A stretch of DNA of 64,000 nt from DATAOG01 sp963753685 (GTDB lineage: Bacteria > Pseudomonadota > Alphaproteobacteria > Geminicoccales > Geminicoccaceae). The translations under genes and the position numbers were made by a program. Location: contig CAVWDE010000011.1 in assembly GCA_963753685.1 (NCBI GenBank), positions 1 through 64,000 on the forward strand, given 5' to 3'. The notes beneath the pieces are model-generated. The model saw only the letters and a list, made by a program, of their open reading frames with translations. It searched no databases and had not been told where the DNA came from. Shown in pieces: positions 1 to 9,810 of the stretch (its first letter is position 1; each line of letters opens with the position of its first letter).

Positions 1-31
1 TATCATCTCCGCATTGGCGTGCTATTCTCGG

Positions 32-3000
32 ATGGCCTCATCTTCACCGTCGAGGATCGCCGTGGGGATCGCGGATTGGTTGCGGCAGTTGGGGCTGGAG
101 CGGTACGAGCCCGTCTTCCGCGATCACGAGATCGATTGGGAGGTCCTGCCCGAGCTGACCGAGGGCGATCTGGAGAAGCTCGGCCTGCCGCTCGGACCCC
201 GTAAGAAGCTGCTCAAAGCGATCGCTGGCCTGACCGGTACACCGACCGCAGTTTTGACCGAACCTGCGCCACATCTCAGACCCGTTCCGCCTGAGGCCGA
301 ACGCCGGCAGCTGACCGTGATGTTCGTTGATCTAGTCGGCTCGACCGCGCTATCGAGAAGACTCGACCCCGAGGACATGAGCGCGGTGATCCGCGCGTAT
401 CAGGGCACGGTGGCTGGCGAGATTACCCGCTTCGAAGGCCACGTCGCCAAGTTCATGGGAGACGGCGTACTGGCCTATTTCGGCTGGCCGCAGGCCCACG
501 AGGACGAGGCGGAGCGGGCGGTCCGTACTGGGCTCGCGATCGTCGAGGCCGTACCTCGCCTGAGCTCGCCCAAGGCCACAGAGCTCGCCGCGCGGGTCGG
601 CATCGCCACGGGCCTGGTCGTCGTCGGTGATCTCGTCGGAAACGAGGAAGCTCGCGAGCGAACCGTGATCGGCGAAACGCCAAATCTGGCCGCGCGCTTG
701 CAATCCTTGGCGGCGCCTGGCGCCGTGGTGATCGCGGCGGCAACGCGGCGGCTCCTCGGCACTCTGTTCGCATGCGAAGACCTCGGGGCGCAACAGATCA
801 AGGGATTCGACGTCCCGGTGCCGGCCTGGCAGGTCCGCGGCGAGTGCGAGCCGACGGGCCGGTTCCAGGCGCTGCGTGGGGCCAGGCTGACCCGGCTAGT
901 CGGCAGGGAGGACGAGCTCGCCCTCCTGTTCGGCTGCTGGCAACGCGCCAAGGCGAGTGAAGGGCAGATCGTATTGCTCAGCGGCGAGCCGGGCATCGGT
1001 AAATCGCGCCTCGCGCAAGAGCTCAAGGAGCGGGCGGCGCGTGACGGTGATACCCAGATCGAGCTGCGATGCTCCGCCCACTACCAGAACACACCACTCT
1101 ACCCGATCATCGAGCACTTGCAGCGCATGGCGGGATTCGCTCGGCACGACAGCCCCGAAGGCAAGCTCGCCAAGCTCGAGCAGATCCTCTCGTCCGAGCA
1201 CGAGGTGGACACGGTGCCTCTGCTCGCCGCCTTGCTGTCGCTGCCACATCCGGCAGGCCATCCTCGCATCACCCTCAGCCCTCAGAGGCAGAAGGAGAGG
1301 ACGCAGGAGGCGCTGGTCGCCTGGCTGACGGGTGAGGCGGCGCGGGGCGCCCTGTGCTGCGTCTGGGAGGATCTCCACTGGGCCGACCCCTCGACGCAGG
1401 AGATCCTCCCGCGCCTGTTCGATCAGGTGCCGACGTGCCGGATCCTCCTATTGCTGACCTTCCGGCCTGAATTCGCGCCGGCGACGGCCCTTCCCTCGTC
1501 CGCGGCCCACCTCACGCTCGGGCGCCTGGGCGGCACACACGTCGGCGCCATGGTGGAGGGGGTGACGGGCGGCAGGACCTTGCCGACGGAAGTGGCGCGC
1601 CAAATTGTGGCGAAGACCGACGGGGTGCCCCTCTTCGTGGAAGAGCTCACCAAGGCGGTGGTCGAGTTGGGCCTGCTGCGGGAGGTCAACGGCCACTACG
1701 AGCTGAGGGGTCCGTTGTCGCCGTTCGCTATCCCGAGCACGCTGCACGACTCCCTCATGGCGCGCCTCGACAGGCTGGCGCCGGCCAGAGAGGTCGCACA
1801 GCTGGGTGCGACCTTGGGGCGTGAGTTCTCGTACGAACTCATCCGCATCGTTTCCCCCCTCGACGAAACGGCTTTGCGGACTGCCCTGGCGAGACTGGTG
1901 GACGCCGACCTGATCCATCAGCAGGGCCTGCCGCCGGAGGCCTGGTATTCCTTCAAGCATGCCCTGGTCCAGGATACAGCCTACGAGTCGTTGCTGAAGA
2001 GCACGCGACAACGGCTCCATCAGCAGATCGCCCAGGTTCTGGAGGAGCAATTTCCCGAGACCGCGGAGTCCCAACCCGAACTATTGGCACGCCACTACAC
2101 GGGTGCGGGGCTCGCGGAGCCGGCCATCCGCTATTGGCAGCGGGCCGGCCAGCGGGCCACCCAGCGCTCGGCCAACCTCGAGGCGATCAGCCACTTCGGT
2201 AATGGGCTCGAGCTCCTGAAGACGCTGCCCGACACGTCCGAGCGCCTCGAGCGTGAGCTCAGGCTCCAAGTCGATCTGAGCGCACCGTTGATGGCCGCCA
2301 AAGGCTGGGCCGCCCCGGAAGTCGAACGGGCTTCCGCACGCGCACGCGAGCTGTGCGAGCTGGTCGGCGCATCCGCGCCGCTCTTCCCGGTGCTGTGGGG
2401 GCTATGGAACTTTTACATCGTCCGTGGACGGCTGCAGGCCGCCCAGGACTTGGGCGGCCAATGCATGCGATTGGCAGAACAGATCCAAGATCCCGTTCTG
2501 CTTCTACACGCCAACTACATCGTGGGCGACACCCATTTCTGGCAGGGGGACATCGTCGCCGCGCGAGCGCATCTCGAGCAGGATCTGGCCCTGGCCGATC
2601 TGCAGGGCCGTCGCCCGCATGCGCTTGCATACGGGCTGGACCCAGGGGTCGCTTGCCTGTCTCATGCGGCGTGGGCCCTCTGGCTGCTGGGCTATCCGGA
2701 TCAGGGCCTCGAACGAGCCCGCCAAGCGTGCTCGATCGCCCGAGAGCTCACCCATCCCATCAGCTCCGCGTGGGCGCTGTGGTGCGCCGCTATTCTCCAC
2801 CGGCACCGACGGGAAGAGCGGGCCGTGCAAGAGCAGGTCGAGGCGCTCATTGCGCTTTCGACCGACCAGGAATTTCCGCACTGGCTGCTGCTGGGGGCGA
2901 CCCTGCGAGGCTGGGCCCTGTCCAAGCAAGGATGCGGGGAGGGCGAGATCGACCGCATGCGCGATGGGCTCGCCACTTGGCGGGCGATGGGTGCGGAGCT

Positions 3001-3403
3001 GGACATCCCGCACGGTCTATCCTTGCTGGCCGAAGCGTGCGCCGCGACAGGGCGGTTCGAGGAGGGACTGAGCGCGGTGATGGAGGCCCTAGGGGTGGTC
3101 GAACGGACCGGAGAACGCATGTGGGAAGCTGAGCTGTACCGCCTGAGGGGCGAGCTGCATCGGGAAGTCGGCGCCGCGGATCGGGCTGAAGCCGATTTTC
3201 AACAGTCGCTCGCGCTCGCCCGCGGTCGGGGCATCAAGACGATCGAGCTCCGCACTGCGACCGGCTTGGCCGGTCTTTGGGCAAAGCATGGCAGGCAGGG
3301 CGACGCGCACGCGCTGCTCGCGCCCGCGTATGGCCGGTTCACCGAGGGCTTCGATACCGTCGATCTTAGGGAAGCGAAGGCGCTACTCGACGGATTGCAA
3401 TAG
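32..3403 (+). CDS. SAM domain / class III nucleotide cyclase / AAA ATPase / TPR regulator
   Basis: This is a large cytoplasmic signalling protein of about 1123 residues. An N-terminal SAM domain (about 12-66) precedes a class III cyclase domain (about 92-270) with both metal aspartates (FVDLVGS near 100, FMGDG near 144) and a conserved lysine in AKFMGD. A STAND-like AAA ATPase follows, with Walker A GEPGIGKS near 318-325, and the C-terminal third is helical and TPR-like. The ATG at 32 is preferred to an in-frame TTG at 14 because the SAM homology begins shortly after it. This layout is common in rhizobia and other soil alphaproteobacteria. Cyclase activity is inferred from the metal residues; the specificity position is Thr (TVIGE), as in many bacterial adenylate cyclases. 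The signal sensed is unknown. Confidence 0.88.
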   Translation: MASSSPSRIAVGIADWLRQLGLERYEPVFRDHEIDWEVLPELTEGDLEKLGLPLGPRKKLLKAIAGLTGTPTAVLTEPAPHLRPVPPEAERRQLTVMFVDLVGSTALSRRLDPEDMSAVIRAYQGTVAGEITRFEGHVAKFMGDGVLAYFGWPQAHEDEAERAVRTGLAIVEAVPRLSSPKATELAARVGIATGLVVVGDLVGNEEARERTVIGETPNLAARLQSLAAPGAVVIAAATRRLLGTLFACEDLGAQQIKGFDVPVPAWQVRGECEPTGRFQALRGARLTRLVGREDELALLFGCWQRAKASEGQIVLLSGEPGIGKSRLAQELKERAARDGDTQIELRCSAHYQNTPLYPIIEHLQRMAGFARHDSPEGKLAKLEQILSSEHEVDTVPLLAALLSLPHPAGHPRITLSPQRQKERTQEALVAWLTGEAARGALCCVWEDLHWADPSTQEILPRLFDQVPTCRILLLLTFRPEFAPATALPSSAAHLTLGRLGGTHVGAMVEGVTGGRTLPTEVARQIVAKTDGVPLFVEELTKAVVELGLLREVNGHYELRGPLSPFAIPSTLHDSLMARLDRLAPAREVAQLGATLGREFSYELIRIVSPLDETALRTALARLVDADLIHQQGLPPEAWYSFKHALVQDTAYESLLKSTRQRLHQQIAQVLEEQFPETAESQPELLARHYTGAGLAEPAIRYWQRAGQRATQRSANLEAISHFGNGLELLKTLPDTSERLERELRLQVDLSAPLMAAKGWAAPEVERASARARELCELVGASAPLFPVLWGLWNFYIVRGRLQAAQDLGGQCMRLAEQIQDPVLLLHANYIVGDTHFWQGDIVAARAHLEQDLALADLQGRRPHALAYGLDPGVACLSHAAWALWLLGYPDQGLERARQACSIARELTHPISSAWALWCAAILHRHRREERAVQEQVEALIALSTDQEFPHWLLLGATLRGWALSKQGCGEGEIDRMRDGLATWRAMGAELDIPHGLSLLAEACAATGRFEEGLSAVMEALGVVERTGERMWEAELYRLRGELHREVGAADRAEADFQQSLALARGRGIKTIELRTATGLAGLWAKHGRQGDAHALLAPAYGRFTEGFDTVDLREAKALLDGLQ

Positions 3404-3429
3404 CCGACAGGATTGCAACCCAGCTGGTC

Positions 3430-3738
3430 ATGACGCCGGAGGGCTTGGCGGCGCCGGCACGGAAGCCGAGCCGCGACGAGACGCTGGTCAAAGCGCTGGT
3501 CCGGGCGCACCGCTGGCGGCGACGGATCGAAAGCGGTCAGGCGCACTCGATCACCCACGTCGCGGAGCAGGAGGGTGTAAGCGCGGCCTTTGTCTGCCGG
3601 CTCCTGCCACTCACTTGCCTGGCGCCGGACATCGCGGAGACGATCCTGGACGGGCGACAGCCGAAGGGCCTGAGGCTGGCTGAGGTGCTGGGGGACGGGC
3701 CGCAAAGATGGAAAGAGCAGCGGGTGAGATGGCGATTC
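3430..3738 (+). pseudogene. Serine recombinase C-terminal remnant
   Basis: About 103 residues resemble the extreme C-terminus of large serine recombinases of alphaproteobacteria, after the zinc-ribbon and coiled-coil part. The recognisable blocks are LVKALVRAHRW, a helix-turn-helix-like HVAEQEGVSAAFVCRLL, and LAPDIAETILDGRQP, ending in the usual tryptophan/glutamine block (RWKEQR). No catalytic resolvase domain lies upstream: the preceding gene ends only 27 bases away. The open frame continues to 3912 but there it runs antisense over the downstream cyclase gene and looks non-homologous. It is probably the stump of a deleted recombinase, though some genomes carry similar stand-alone small proteins. 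Confidence 0.55.
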
Positions 3739-3790
3739 GGCGACCGCAATCCGTGCGGAAGTCGTCCTTGGCGTAGGACGCTGCTGGCGC

Positions 3791-4906
3791 TCACCCTTTC
3801 AAGCTGTGCACACGGTATGCCGGGACGGGACGGACAAACCCCTTCAGAGTCAGATCGTCTACTCGCTCCGCCTCGGTCAGATCCTCGACCGCGGCGAGTG
3901 CGCGTTGGCTGATCAGGATCTCGCCATCGGCCGCCTCGTCGCACAGACGCGAGGCGAGGTTCGAAACCGGACCGATCGCCGCGTAGTCGAACCGCCCCTC
4001 AAACCCGATCCGTCCGAGAGTGGCGTAGCCCTGGGCGATGCCAACACCGAAACCCAGCTCGTGACCGTGCTTGCGCCAGGTCTGGGACAGGTTGGCGATG
4101 CGCTCGCGCATCTCGAGGGCCATGCGCATTGCGCGCGCCGCCGGGTCGGAGCAGGGGAGCGGGTCGTTGAACAAGACGACCACGCCGTCGCCCACGAACC
4201 GCTCGAGAGTGCCCTCGTGGCGGAAGATCAGCTCCCCCAGCGCTTCGTGATACTGTCGCAGCACCGCCATCACCTCCTCGGGCTCGGCGGTCTCGGCGAA
4301 GGCGGTGAAGCCGCGCAGATCACAGAACACCACGACCACCTCGCGGCGGTGGCTCTCGAGCAGGTGCTCGGCGCCGGCGGACATGACGATCTCGGCCACC
4401 TGCGGCGCGAAGAACCTCTTGAGTGCGCTCAGTCGTTGCAACTCGCCGATCTGGTTGGCGACCCGCTCCTCCAGCGTGCGGTTCCATGTCTCGAGCTGGG
4501 CCGCCTGCTCCTGAACCTTGTCGTGCAGCGCCTTGATGCGGAGGATCGAGCGTACCCGCGCGATCAATGCCGCGTGATCGACCGGCTTGGTGATGTACTC
4601 GTCGCCGCCGGCGTCGAGGCCCGCCACGATGTCGTTCGGGTCGGACCTGGCGGTGACCAGGACGACCGGCATGAACGGCAGGCTGCGATCGGCTCTGAGC
4701 TCCCGGCAGACCTGGATGCCGTCCTTGCCAGGCATCATGACATCGAGAAGGATGAGATCGGGCGTCTGTGCACGCGCCGTGACCAGTGCCTCGTCACCAT
4801 CGGTGGCCGTGATCACCTCATAGCCCTGCCGGGCGAGCCGGGTCTCCATGATCTCAAGGTTCGCCGGATTGTCGTCGACGATCAGGACGCGCGGCGGCTC
4901 GCGCAT
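3791..4906 (-). CDS. Response regulator with C-terminal nucleotide cyclase domain
   Basis: The 371-residue protein has a receiver domain (about 5-122) with the acidic pair DD at 11-12 and phospho-acceptor Asp55 in LLDVMMPG, a coiled-coil linker (about 130-185), and a class III cyclase domain (about 190-365). The cyclase has metal aspartates in FCDLRGF and FVGDGVVVLF and the motif GPVSNLASRL. The usual base-contacting lysine is an arginine (LERFVGDG), so substrate choice or activity is uncertain. It is the last gene of a minus-strand run: kinase, single receiver, then this gene 8 bases further on. Phosphorylation by the upstream kinase probably controls cyclase output, by analogy with other REC-cyclase proteins. 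Confidence 0.9.
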   Translation of the reverse strand: MREPPRVLIVDDNPANLEIMETRLARQGYEVITATDGDEALVTARAQTPDLILLDVMMPGKDGIQVCRELRADRSLPFMPVVLVTARSDPNDIVAGLDAGGDEYITKPVDHAALIARVRSILRIKALHDKVQEQAAQLETWNRTLEERVANQIGELQRLSALKRFFAPQVAEIVMSAGAEHLLESHRREVVVVFCDLRGFTAFAETAEPEEVMAVLRQYHEALGELIFRHEGTLERFVGDGVVVLFNDPLPCSDPAARAMRMALEMRERIANLSQTWRKHGHELGFGVGIAQGYATLGRIGFEGRFDYAAIGPVSNLASRLCDEAADGEILISQRALAAVEDLTEAERVDDLTLKGFVRPVPAYRVHSLKG

Positions 4907-4914
4907 GGCCGGAT

Positions 4915-5292
4915 CTAGCCCTGCGCCTCGGCGAGGAACTGGCGGATCGTGCCGAGCAACGCCCGCGGGCTGAACGGTTTAGCCACATACGCGTCGCAGC
5001 CGGCCGCCTTGGCCTTGGCGTCGTCGCCGCTCAACGCGTACGAGGTGACCACGACGATCGGGATCGCGCGCAGCTCGGGGTCGGCCTTGATCCGTCGCGT
5101 CGCCTCATAGCCGTCGAGCACCGGCAATTGAATGTCCATCAGGATCAGGTCCGGGCGCTCGCTCTTGGCGAGCCGCACGCCCACCTCGCCGTCCGCCGCC
5201 TCGATCAGCTGGTAACCGACGCTGGTCAGGAGATCGCGGATGATTCGCCGGTTGTCGTCCTGGTCCTCGACCACGAGGATGCGCTTGCTCAT
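4915..5292 (-). CDS. Single-domain response regulator (CheY/DivK-like)
   Basis: This is a 125-residue stand-alone receiver. Acidic residues follow VVED near the N-terminus, Asp53 (LMDIQLP) is the predicted phosphorylation site, and the conserved lysine lies in VAKPFSP. The start MSKRILVVED at 5292 is chosen over an upstream in-frame codon because its ATG overlaps the stop of the kinase gene (ATGA), a standard translational coupling arrangement. With no output domain it probably acts as a phosphate shuttle or competitor between the kinase and the receiver-cyclase downstream. Confidence 0.92.
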   Translation of the reverse strand: MSKRILVVEDQDDNRRIIRDLLTSVGYQLIEAADGEVGVRLAKSERPDLILMDIQLPVLDGYEATRRIKADPELRAIPIVVVTSYALSGDDAKAKAAGCDAYVAKPFSPRALLGTIRQFLAEAQG

Positions 5293-7361
5293 GCGCTCAC
5301 CATCTGCGCCTGCGGCGCCAGCGGCAAGGTGAATTGAAAGGTCGAGCCCTGCCCCGGGGTCGATTCCACCCAAATGCGGCCGCCGTGCAGCTCAACGATC
5401 CGCCTTGCAATCGCAAGGCCAAGGCCAGTGCCGCCCTTCCTGCGCGTGCTGGAGGTGTCCACCTGCTGGAATTCCTCGAAGATGCGCTGCTGGTCCTCGG
5501 GCGCGATACCGACGCCGGTGTCGGATACGGCGATGACAAGGTGACCGTTCTCGACCCGCGCGCGGATCGCGACCCTGCCCGCCTCGGTGAACTTGATCGC
5601 GTTGCCGACCAGATTCATCAGCACCTGAGTGATCCGCCGCTCGTCGCCGCATCCCTTCGGCAGGTCGGCCGAGACGTCCAGCTCGAGCGCGAGCTTCTTC
5701 TCGGTGGCCAGCGCTTCGGTCGCGCCGACGACACCGAGCGCCACCTCGCGAATCGAGTAGTCGACCGGCTGCAGCGTGAGCTGGCCGGCCTCGATCTTGG
5801 AGAGGTCGAGCACGTCGTTGATCAGGCCGAGCAGGTGGCGACCATTGCTCTGGATCCGCTCGAGCACGTCTTGAATCTTCGCCGGCGCCTCGCCGTAGAT
5901 GCCATCCTGGATCAGCTCGGCATAGCCGAGCACCGCGTTGAGCGGCGTTCTCAGCTCGTGGCTCATATTGGCCAGGAACTCGGACTTGTGCCGGCTCGCC
6001 GCCTCCAGCTGGCGCGACTTGGCCTCGATCTCGCGGAACAGGCGGGCGTTCTGGATCGCGACCGCCGACTGCGCGGCGAACGACTGCAGCAGGCTCACGG
6101 TCTCAGCGGCGAAGGCGCCGACCCGCTTCCGGCGCACCACGAGCGCGCCGATCACCTCCTGCTGCAGCAAGAGCGGCACGGCCAGCAGCGCGCGCACCCC
6201 GGCTTGCAGGTGCAGCTCGAATAGCGGATGCGCCGGCGCTCTGGTCAGATCGGCGATCTGGAAGGCCTCGCGGCGCTCGGCGCACTGGCCTATCAACGCG
6301 TCACCGAGACGGATCGGATGCCGCCGCACAGCCGCGATCAGGTCGTCGCCCATTTGGTGGCCGGCCTCCAGGTCGAACTCGCGGCGCGCCGGGTCGTAAA
6401 CGTAGATCGCGCCGCCGCCGGCGTCGGCGAGCTCGCAGGCATGCGCCAGGATCGAATCCAGGACCAGTCTGAGATCGAGCGTCGAGCTGATCGCCCGGCT
6501 GACCTCGCCGAGCGCCTCCAGCTCGCTCACGGAGCGCGCAAGCTGCCGGGTGCGCTCCTCGACCTTGCCTTCAAGCGTCGCGTAGGACTCCTGGAGTTGG
6601 CCGGCCATCTGATTGAAGTGCTCGGCCAGCGCCTGCAGCTCGTCGCCGGTGCCGATCTCGATCCGGCTCGAGAGGTCGCCCCTGCCGATCCGCGCCGCCC
6701 CGTCCCGCAGTGCCCGGATCGGGCCGGCTAGGCTGCGAACGTGAAGCCAGGCGAAAGCGACGAGCAGAACCAGCGCCAGGCTGCCGATGGCGATGCCGGC
6801 GATGATCGGCCGGTTGTGGATCTGGCGTTCCCGGTCGACCGCCGCTTGAAGCTGCCGGCGCAGCTGAACCGCGAGCGTATTCAAGGCTTCGGCCAGGGCG
6901 GCGAACGCCTTATCGGTAAAGATGGCCCGCTCGATCAGGCCGTTGAGGTCGGTGGAGCCACTGGCGGCGACCGCTGTTGTCTGCCTGTATTGCTCATTCG
7001 CCTTGTCAAAAGCGTGTCTGACCGCGTCCAGGGTGCCCGGTTCGAGCTCATGGGCAGCCTTCGATGCTTCGATGGACTCGATCTGCGCCGCCAGTTTTCC
7101 CCATAAAGCGGGCATCGGCGGGGCATCGGTGCCAGGCCGTTGTTCCGCCACCCATCCGGACGGCAGCTGCTTCACCTCGTCGCGCAACTTGCCGATAATG
7201 TCGACCGCATTGAAATCGGCCTCGATCACGTCCTGAGCGGAGGAGATGAATGAGACTGCCGATTGGAGCTCCCGAACGAAGAAGTTCACAGACGCGATCT
7301 GGGCAGCCAACAGCCCGGCCGGGATCGCCATCGCCACCAGCAGCTTGTTCCGGATGCGCAT
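5289..7361 (-). CDS. Membrane histidine kinase with HAMP and GAF domains
   Basis: Numbered from MRIRNKLLVAMAIPAG (690 residues), the protein has an N-terminal membrane segment (about 8-28), an extracytoplasmic helical region, a second membrane segment (about 190-212), HAMP (about 213-265), a coiled coil, a GAF domain (about 300-445), HisKA with the phospho-histidine in MSHELRTPLN near 466, and a HATPase domain with N-box NLVGNAIKFTE, DTGVGIAP and GTGLGLAIARR. The start at 7361 places the positively charged residues directly before the membrane helix; a longer in-frame start at 7445 is less likely. The signal is unknown. It is the first gene of the kinase, receiver, receiver-cyclase run and its stop overlaps the next start. 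Confidence 0.92.
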   Translation of the reverse strand: MRIRNKLLVAMAIPAGLLAAQIASVNFFVRELQSAVSFISSAQDVIEADFNAVDIIGKLRDEVKQLPSGWVAEQRPGTDAPPMPALWGKLAAQIESIEASKAAHELEPGTLDAVRHAFDKANEQYRQTTAVAASGSTDLNGLIERAIFTDKAFAALAEALNTLAVQLRRQLQAAVDRERQIHNRPIIAGIAIGSLALVLLVAFAWLHVRSLAGPIRALRDGAARIGRGDLSSRIEIGTGDELQALAEHFNQMAGQLQESYATLEGKVEERTRQLARSVSELEALGEVSRAISSTLDLRLVLDSILAHACELADAGGGAIYVYDPARREFDLEAGHQMGDDLIAAVRRHPIRLGDALIGQCAERREAFQIADLTRAPAHPLFELHLQAGVRALLAVPLLLQQEVIGALVVRRKRVGAFAAETVSLLQSFAAQSAVAIQNARLFREIEAKSRQLEAASRHKSEFLANMSHELRTPLNAVLGYAELIQDGIYGEAPAKIQDVLERIQSNGRHLLGLINDVLDLSKIEAGQLTLQPVDYSIREVALGVVGATEALATEKKLALELDVSADLPKGCGDERRITQVLMNLVGNAIKFTEAGRVAIRARVENGHLVIAVSDTGVGIAPEDQQRIFEEFQQVDTSSTRRKGGTGLGLAIARRIVELHGGRIWVESTPGQGSTFQFTLPLAPQAQMVSA

Positions 7362-7495
7362 CGGTGCAGGACCTCGCGATTTCCCCAATGAGCTGCTACT
7401 GACAAGCCAGTCCCAAGCGCCGGCGGCGCTGCCGACGAGCCTCAATCGAGGCGCGCCGGCTCGTTCCCGGGAGCTGCCGGCGCTCCAACGCGAAA

Positions 7496-8824
7496 TCAGA
7501 CTTTGCCCCTTTCCTTCCAGTTCTGGAAGATGGCCCGCACCTCGCGATCGGCCTGATCGAGCGCCTCCTCAGGCGTCAGCTGGCCGGTTGCGACCCGGGC
7601 ACACATTGTGGAGATTATGCCTTTGTTGTAGATCTCGCTGATTGCGGGGCTCGTGTAGCCGGGATGGCCGATGTTGGTCGTCCAACTGGGGGCATCCACC
7701 ACAACGCTGTACTTGTCCGGGGGGCTTGCCGCCGGATCGTTGGCGACGAGGGCAGCCAGGTCGGGTACCGCTACCGGAAAAGTCGACATATTCTGAAACC
7801 CGCTGGCAAGAAAGGCCTGCCGCGAACTCGCGACGTAATCCACCAGGAACCGCTTTGCGCCCTCAATGTTCTGCGCAAAGTTCCAGACGACATAAGTGAG
7901 GAACCCGAACGATGGCGCGAGCCGCGCCGATGGTCCCACGGGCGCCTTGGCCAGCCGCAGTTCGTTCAGAATCGGCAGCTTCATGTTCTCGCTCGCGCGG
8001 GCAATCGACATGGTGTCGAGGGTCAGGCAGCCCTCCCCGCTAAGGATGAATCTGTTGTTGGACGCATTGTCCCACGTGAGCATTTCGTCGGTCATGGCCT
8101 GCTCATAGAGCGCCTTGACGTACTTGATGACCTCCAGCGTCTCCCGCGACTTCAGCGCCGGGTTTCCGCTCGCGTCCTGCTCCGAGGACCCGAAGGAATA
8201 CATGATGGCCCGCATCGTCTGGCCACTGTTCTGATCCGCGGCCAGACTGAATCCGACGGGCTTGTCGTGCAGCAGCCTGATCCTGCGTCCCGCCTCCAGG
8301 ACGTTGTCCCAACTCTCGGGCACTGCCGCCACTGCGTCCCATAGGTCTTTGCGATACGAAATCACGGCAGGAAAAAAGGCGCCGCAGAACCCAAAATATT
8401 TGTTAGTCTTAGGATTATACGTGCTCTTTAGGCTGAAATCCAGCGGATTTTTGTATTTGCGCTCGCATTCCTCATAAACTTCATAGTGGTCAATTGCAAA
8501 ATCTTCATATTGCGCAGGCGGTGTAATAAACAAGACTAAATCATGTCCTCGCTTCGCTTCCACCTCAGCCTTCGCAAGCTTGTCGATATCCGCAATCGCG
8601 GCATGATCCACGACGACCCGGGTGTCGTTCTCTTTACCCCACCCTTTAACATACTCGTCGAACCATGGGTCGTGACCCGGCACGAAATGCTTCCATTGCA
8701 GGATCTTCAGGGTCTTCGGGCCAGCCCGGGCACGGCTCGGCCGGATCGCGGGCGCCACGGTGGCCACGGCCGCGGTTGCGGAATTCTTTAGGAACCGCCG
8801 GCGTGAGACTGAATTCTGAGCCAT
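7496..8824 (-). CDS. ABC transporter solute-binding protein, sugar/polyol type, Tat-exported
   Basis: The 442-residue family 1 extracellular solute-binding protein has a twin-arginine signal (SRRRFLKNSATAA, about 7-30) and begins its mature part with KTLKILQWKHFVPGHDPWF, typical of carbohydrate-binding receptors. Length and the C-terminal pattern (a helix-rich end after TNIGHPGY) fit the family. No permease or ATPase genes flank it, so it must work with a transporter encoded elsewhere or serve as a sensor-type receptor. Its neighbour is the histidine kinase above, 134 bases downstream, transcribed in the same direction; a functional link is possible but unproven. The substrate is not determinable from sequence. 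Confidence 0.88.
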   Translation of the reverse strand: MAQNSVSRRRFLKNSATAAVATVAPAIRPSRARAGPKTLKILQWKHFVPGHDPWFDEYVKGWGKENDTRVVVDHAAIADIDKLAKAEVEAKRGHDLVLFITPPAQYEDFAIDHYEVYEECERKYKNPLDFSLKSTYNPKTNKYFGFCGAFFPAVISYRKDLWDAVAAVPESWDNVLEAGRRIRLLHDKPVGFSLAADQNSGQTMRAIMYSFGSSEQDASGNPALKSRETLEVIKYVKALYEQAMTDEMLTWDNASNNRFILSGEGCLTLDTMSIARASENMKLPILNELRLAKAPVGPSARLAPSFGFLTYVVWNFAQNIEGAKRFLVDYVASSRQAFLASGFQNMSTFPVAVPDLAALVANDPAASPPDKYSVVVDAPSWTTNIGHPGYTSPAISEIYNKGIISTMCARVATGQLTPEEALDQADREVRAIFQNWKERGKV

Positions 8825-9029
8825 GGTTCAAACGTCCGTTAGGCCTCGCCTGTGGCCCGTTTCCATCTTGGGGCAGGCATCCGGCGTATTCTATGTGCGC
8901 CCATTCGCCCCTGCTCGACTGCGCCTGTCGGCTCTATATCATACCAGATGCCGCGCGCCGGCGAAAGCGTCGATATCGAGCGCTCCGGTCGCGGAACGGA
9001 TTCCAGGTTGTGCCGCTCAGATCTCCCCG

Positions 9030-9460
9030 AGCCGGGACCCAGCGGCGCTCCTTGGCCGACTTCTCGACCGCGTCGATCACCTGTTTTGACCGCGTGGCCG
9101 AAGGCGAAATCCGGCTCGACCGGCCGGCCTTCGGCGACCGCGCAGATCAGCTCGCGCGCCTCGATGATCTTCTGGTCGTTGTAGCCGAGCCGATCCCGGG
9201 ATTGGGTGGAACGCGGCGTAGCCCGGGTGGTCCGGCCCGATATAGACGGTCTTGCAGCCGTGCTCGGCGGACGGGTCGGTGTGGCGGTAGAGCTGGAGCT
9301 CGTTCATCCTCCGGGGGGAAGCGGAGCGCCCTTGGTGCCCTGGTCTTGCAGTCGAGGCCAAGCCTGCGGCCGGCGGCGACCCGGCTCGAGCCAATCGTGC
9401 CGAACGGCCGTTGGCGAACCGAATCAGGTACTGAGTCCCGTCCTCGTTCTCGACCGGGCG
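9030..9460 (-). pseudogene. Gfo/Idh/MocA-family oxidoreductase, C-terminal fragment with frameshifts
   Basis: Read across frames on the minus strand this stretch gives blocks diagnostic of the C-terminal domain of inositol-dehydrogenase-like oxidoreductases: VENEDGTQYLIRFANG, then GTIGSSRVAAGRR, then MNELQLYRHTDP, YIGPDHPGYAAF, and GYNDQKIIEARELICAV with PDFAFGHAV. After an A-run (AAAACAG) the frame shifts again and QVIDAVEKSAKERRWVP completes the family C-terminus. At least three or four frame changes are needed and the whole N-terminal Rossmann domain is missing. The gene is dead as sequenced. It sits between the orphan sugar-binding protein and a tRNA, and may be what is left of a sugar or inositol catabolic locus. 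Confidence 0.75.
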
Positions 9461-9480
9461 GCGCGCGCTGCGACAGTGAA

Positions 9481-9810
9481 TTGGTGGCAGGGCTTGCAGG
9501 ATTGAGGAAGATTACCGTACCGAACGAGAAATAGTTCGAGCCCGGCTCCCCCCGCCTGAGCGCAGCCCTTTCCAACCCAAACCCGTCGGGTCTATTCTAA
9601 CTCCTTGAAGTAGCGGGATTCTGACATCCGTACCAAAATGGGCGTGGTTCAGTTGCGTCAGAGAAGGTGGGCAGAGAGAGCCGGGAAACGGCCCGAAAAG
9701 GGCTTCCGGGTCGGTGCTCGTGGTTCGGATACATGGCCCGAAACGTCCGCATTCTGCGCCGTTCCGGCCGTCCGCAGAGCGCTGAAAAAGAATGTCCCCA
9801 CTGGGCAGAC
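9481..9810. other. Non-coding stretch between pseudogene and tRNA
   Basis: No supported gene. It holds the upstream flank of the decayed oxidoreductase and the 3' flank of the tRNA-Ser. No recombinase gene, clear inverted repeat or duplicated tRNA 3' end that would mark an attachment site was seen. Confidence 0.5.

Noticed and set aside
3806..4918. Long plus-strand open frame of 370 codons
   Set aside because: It is antisense to the receiver-cyclase gene and rich in His/Leu/Asp runs typical of high-GC shadow frames; no family motif.
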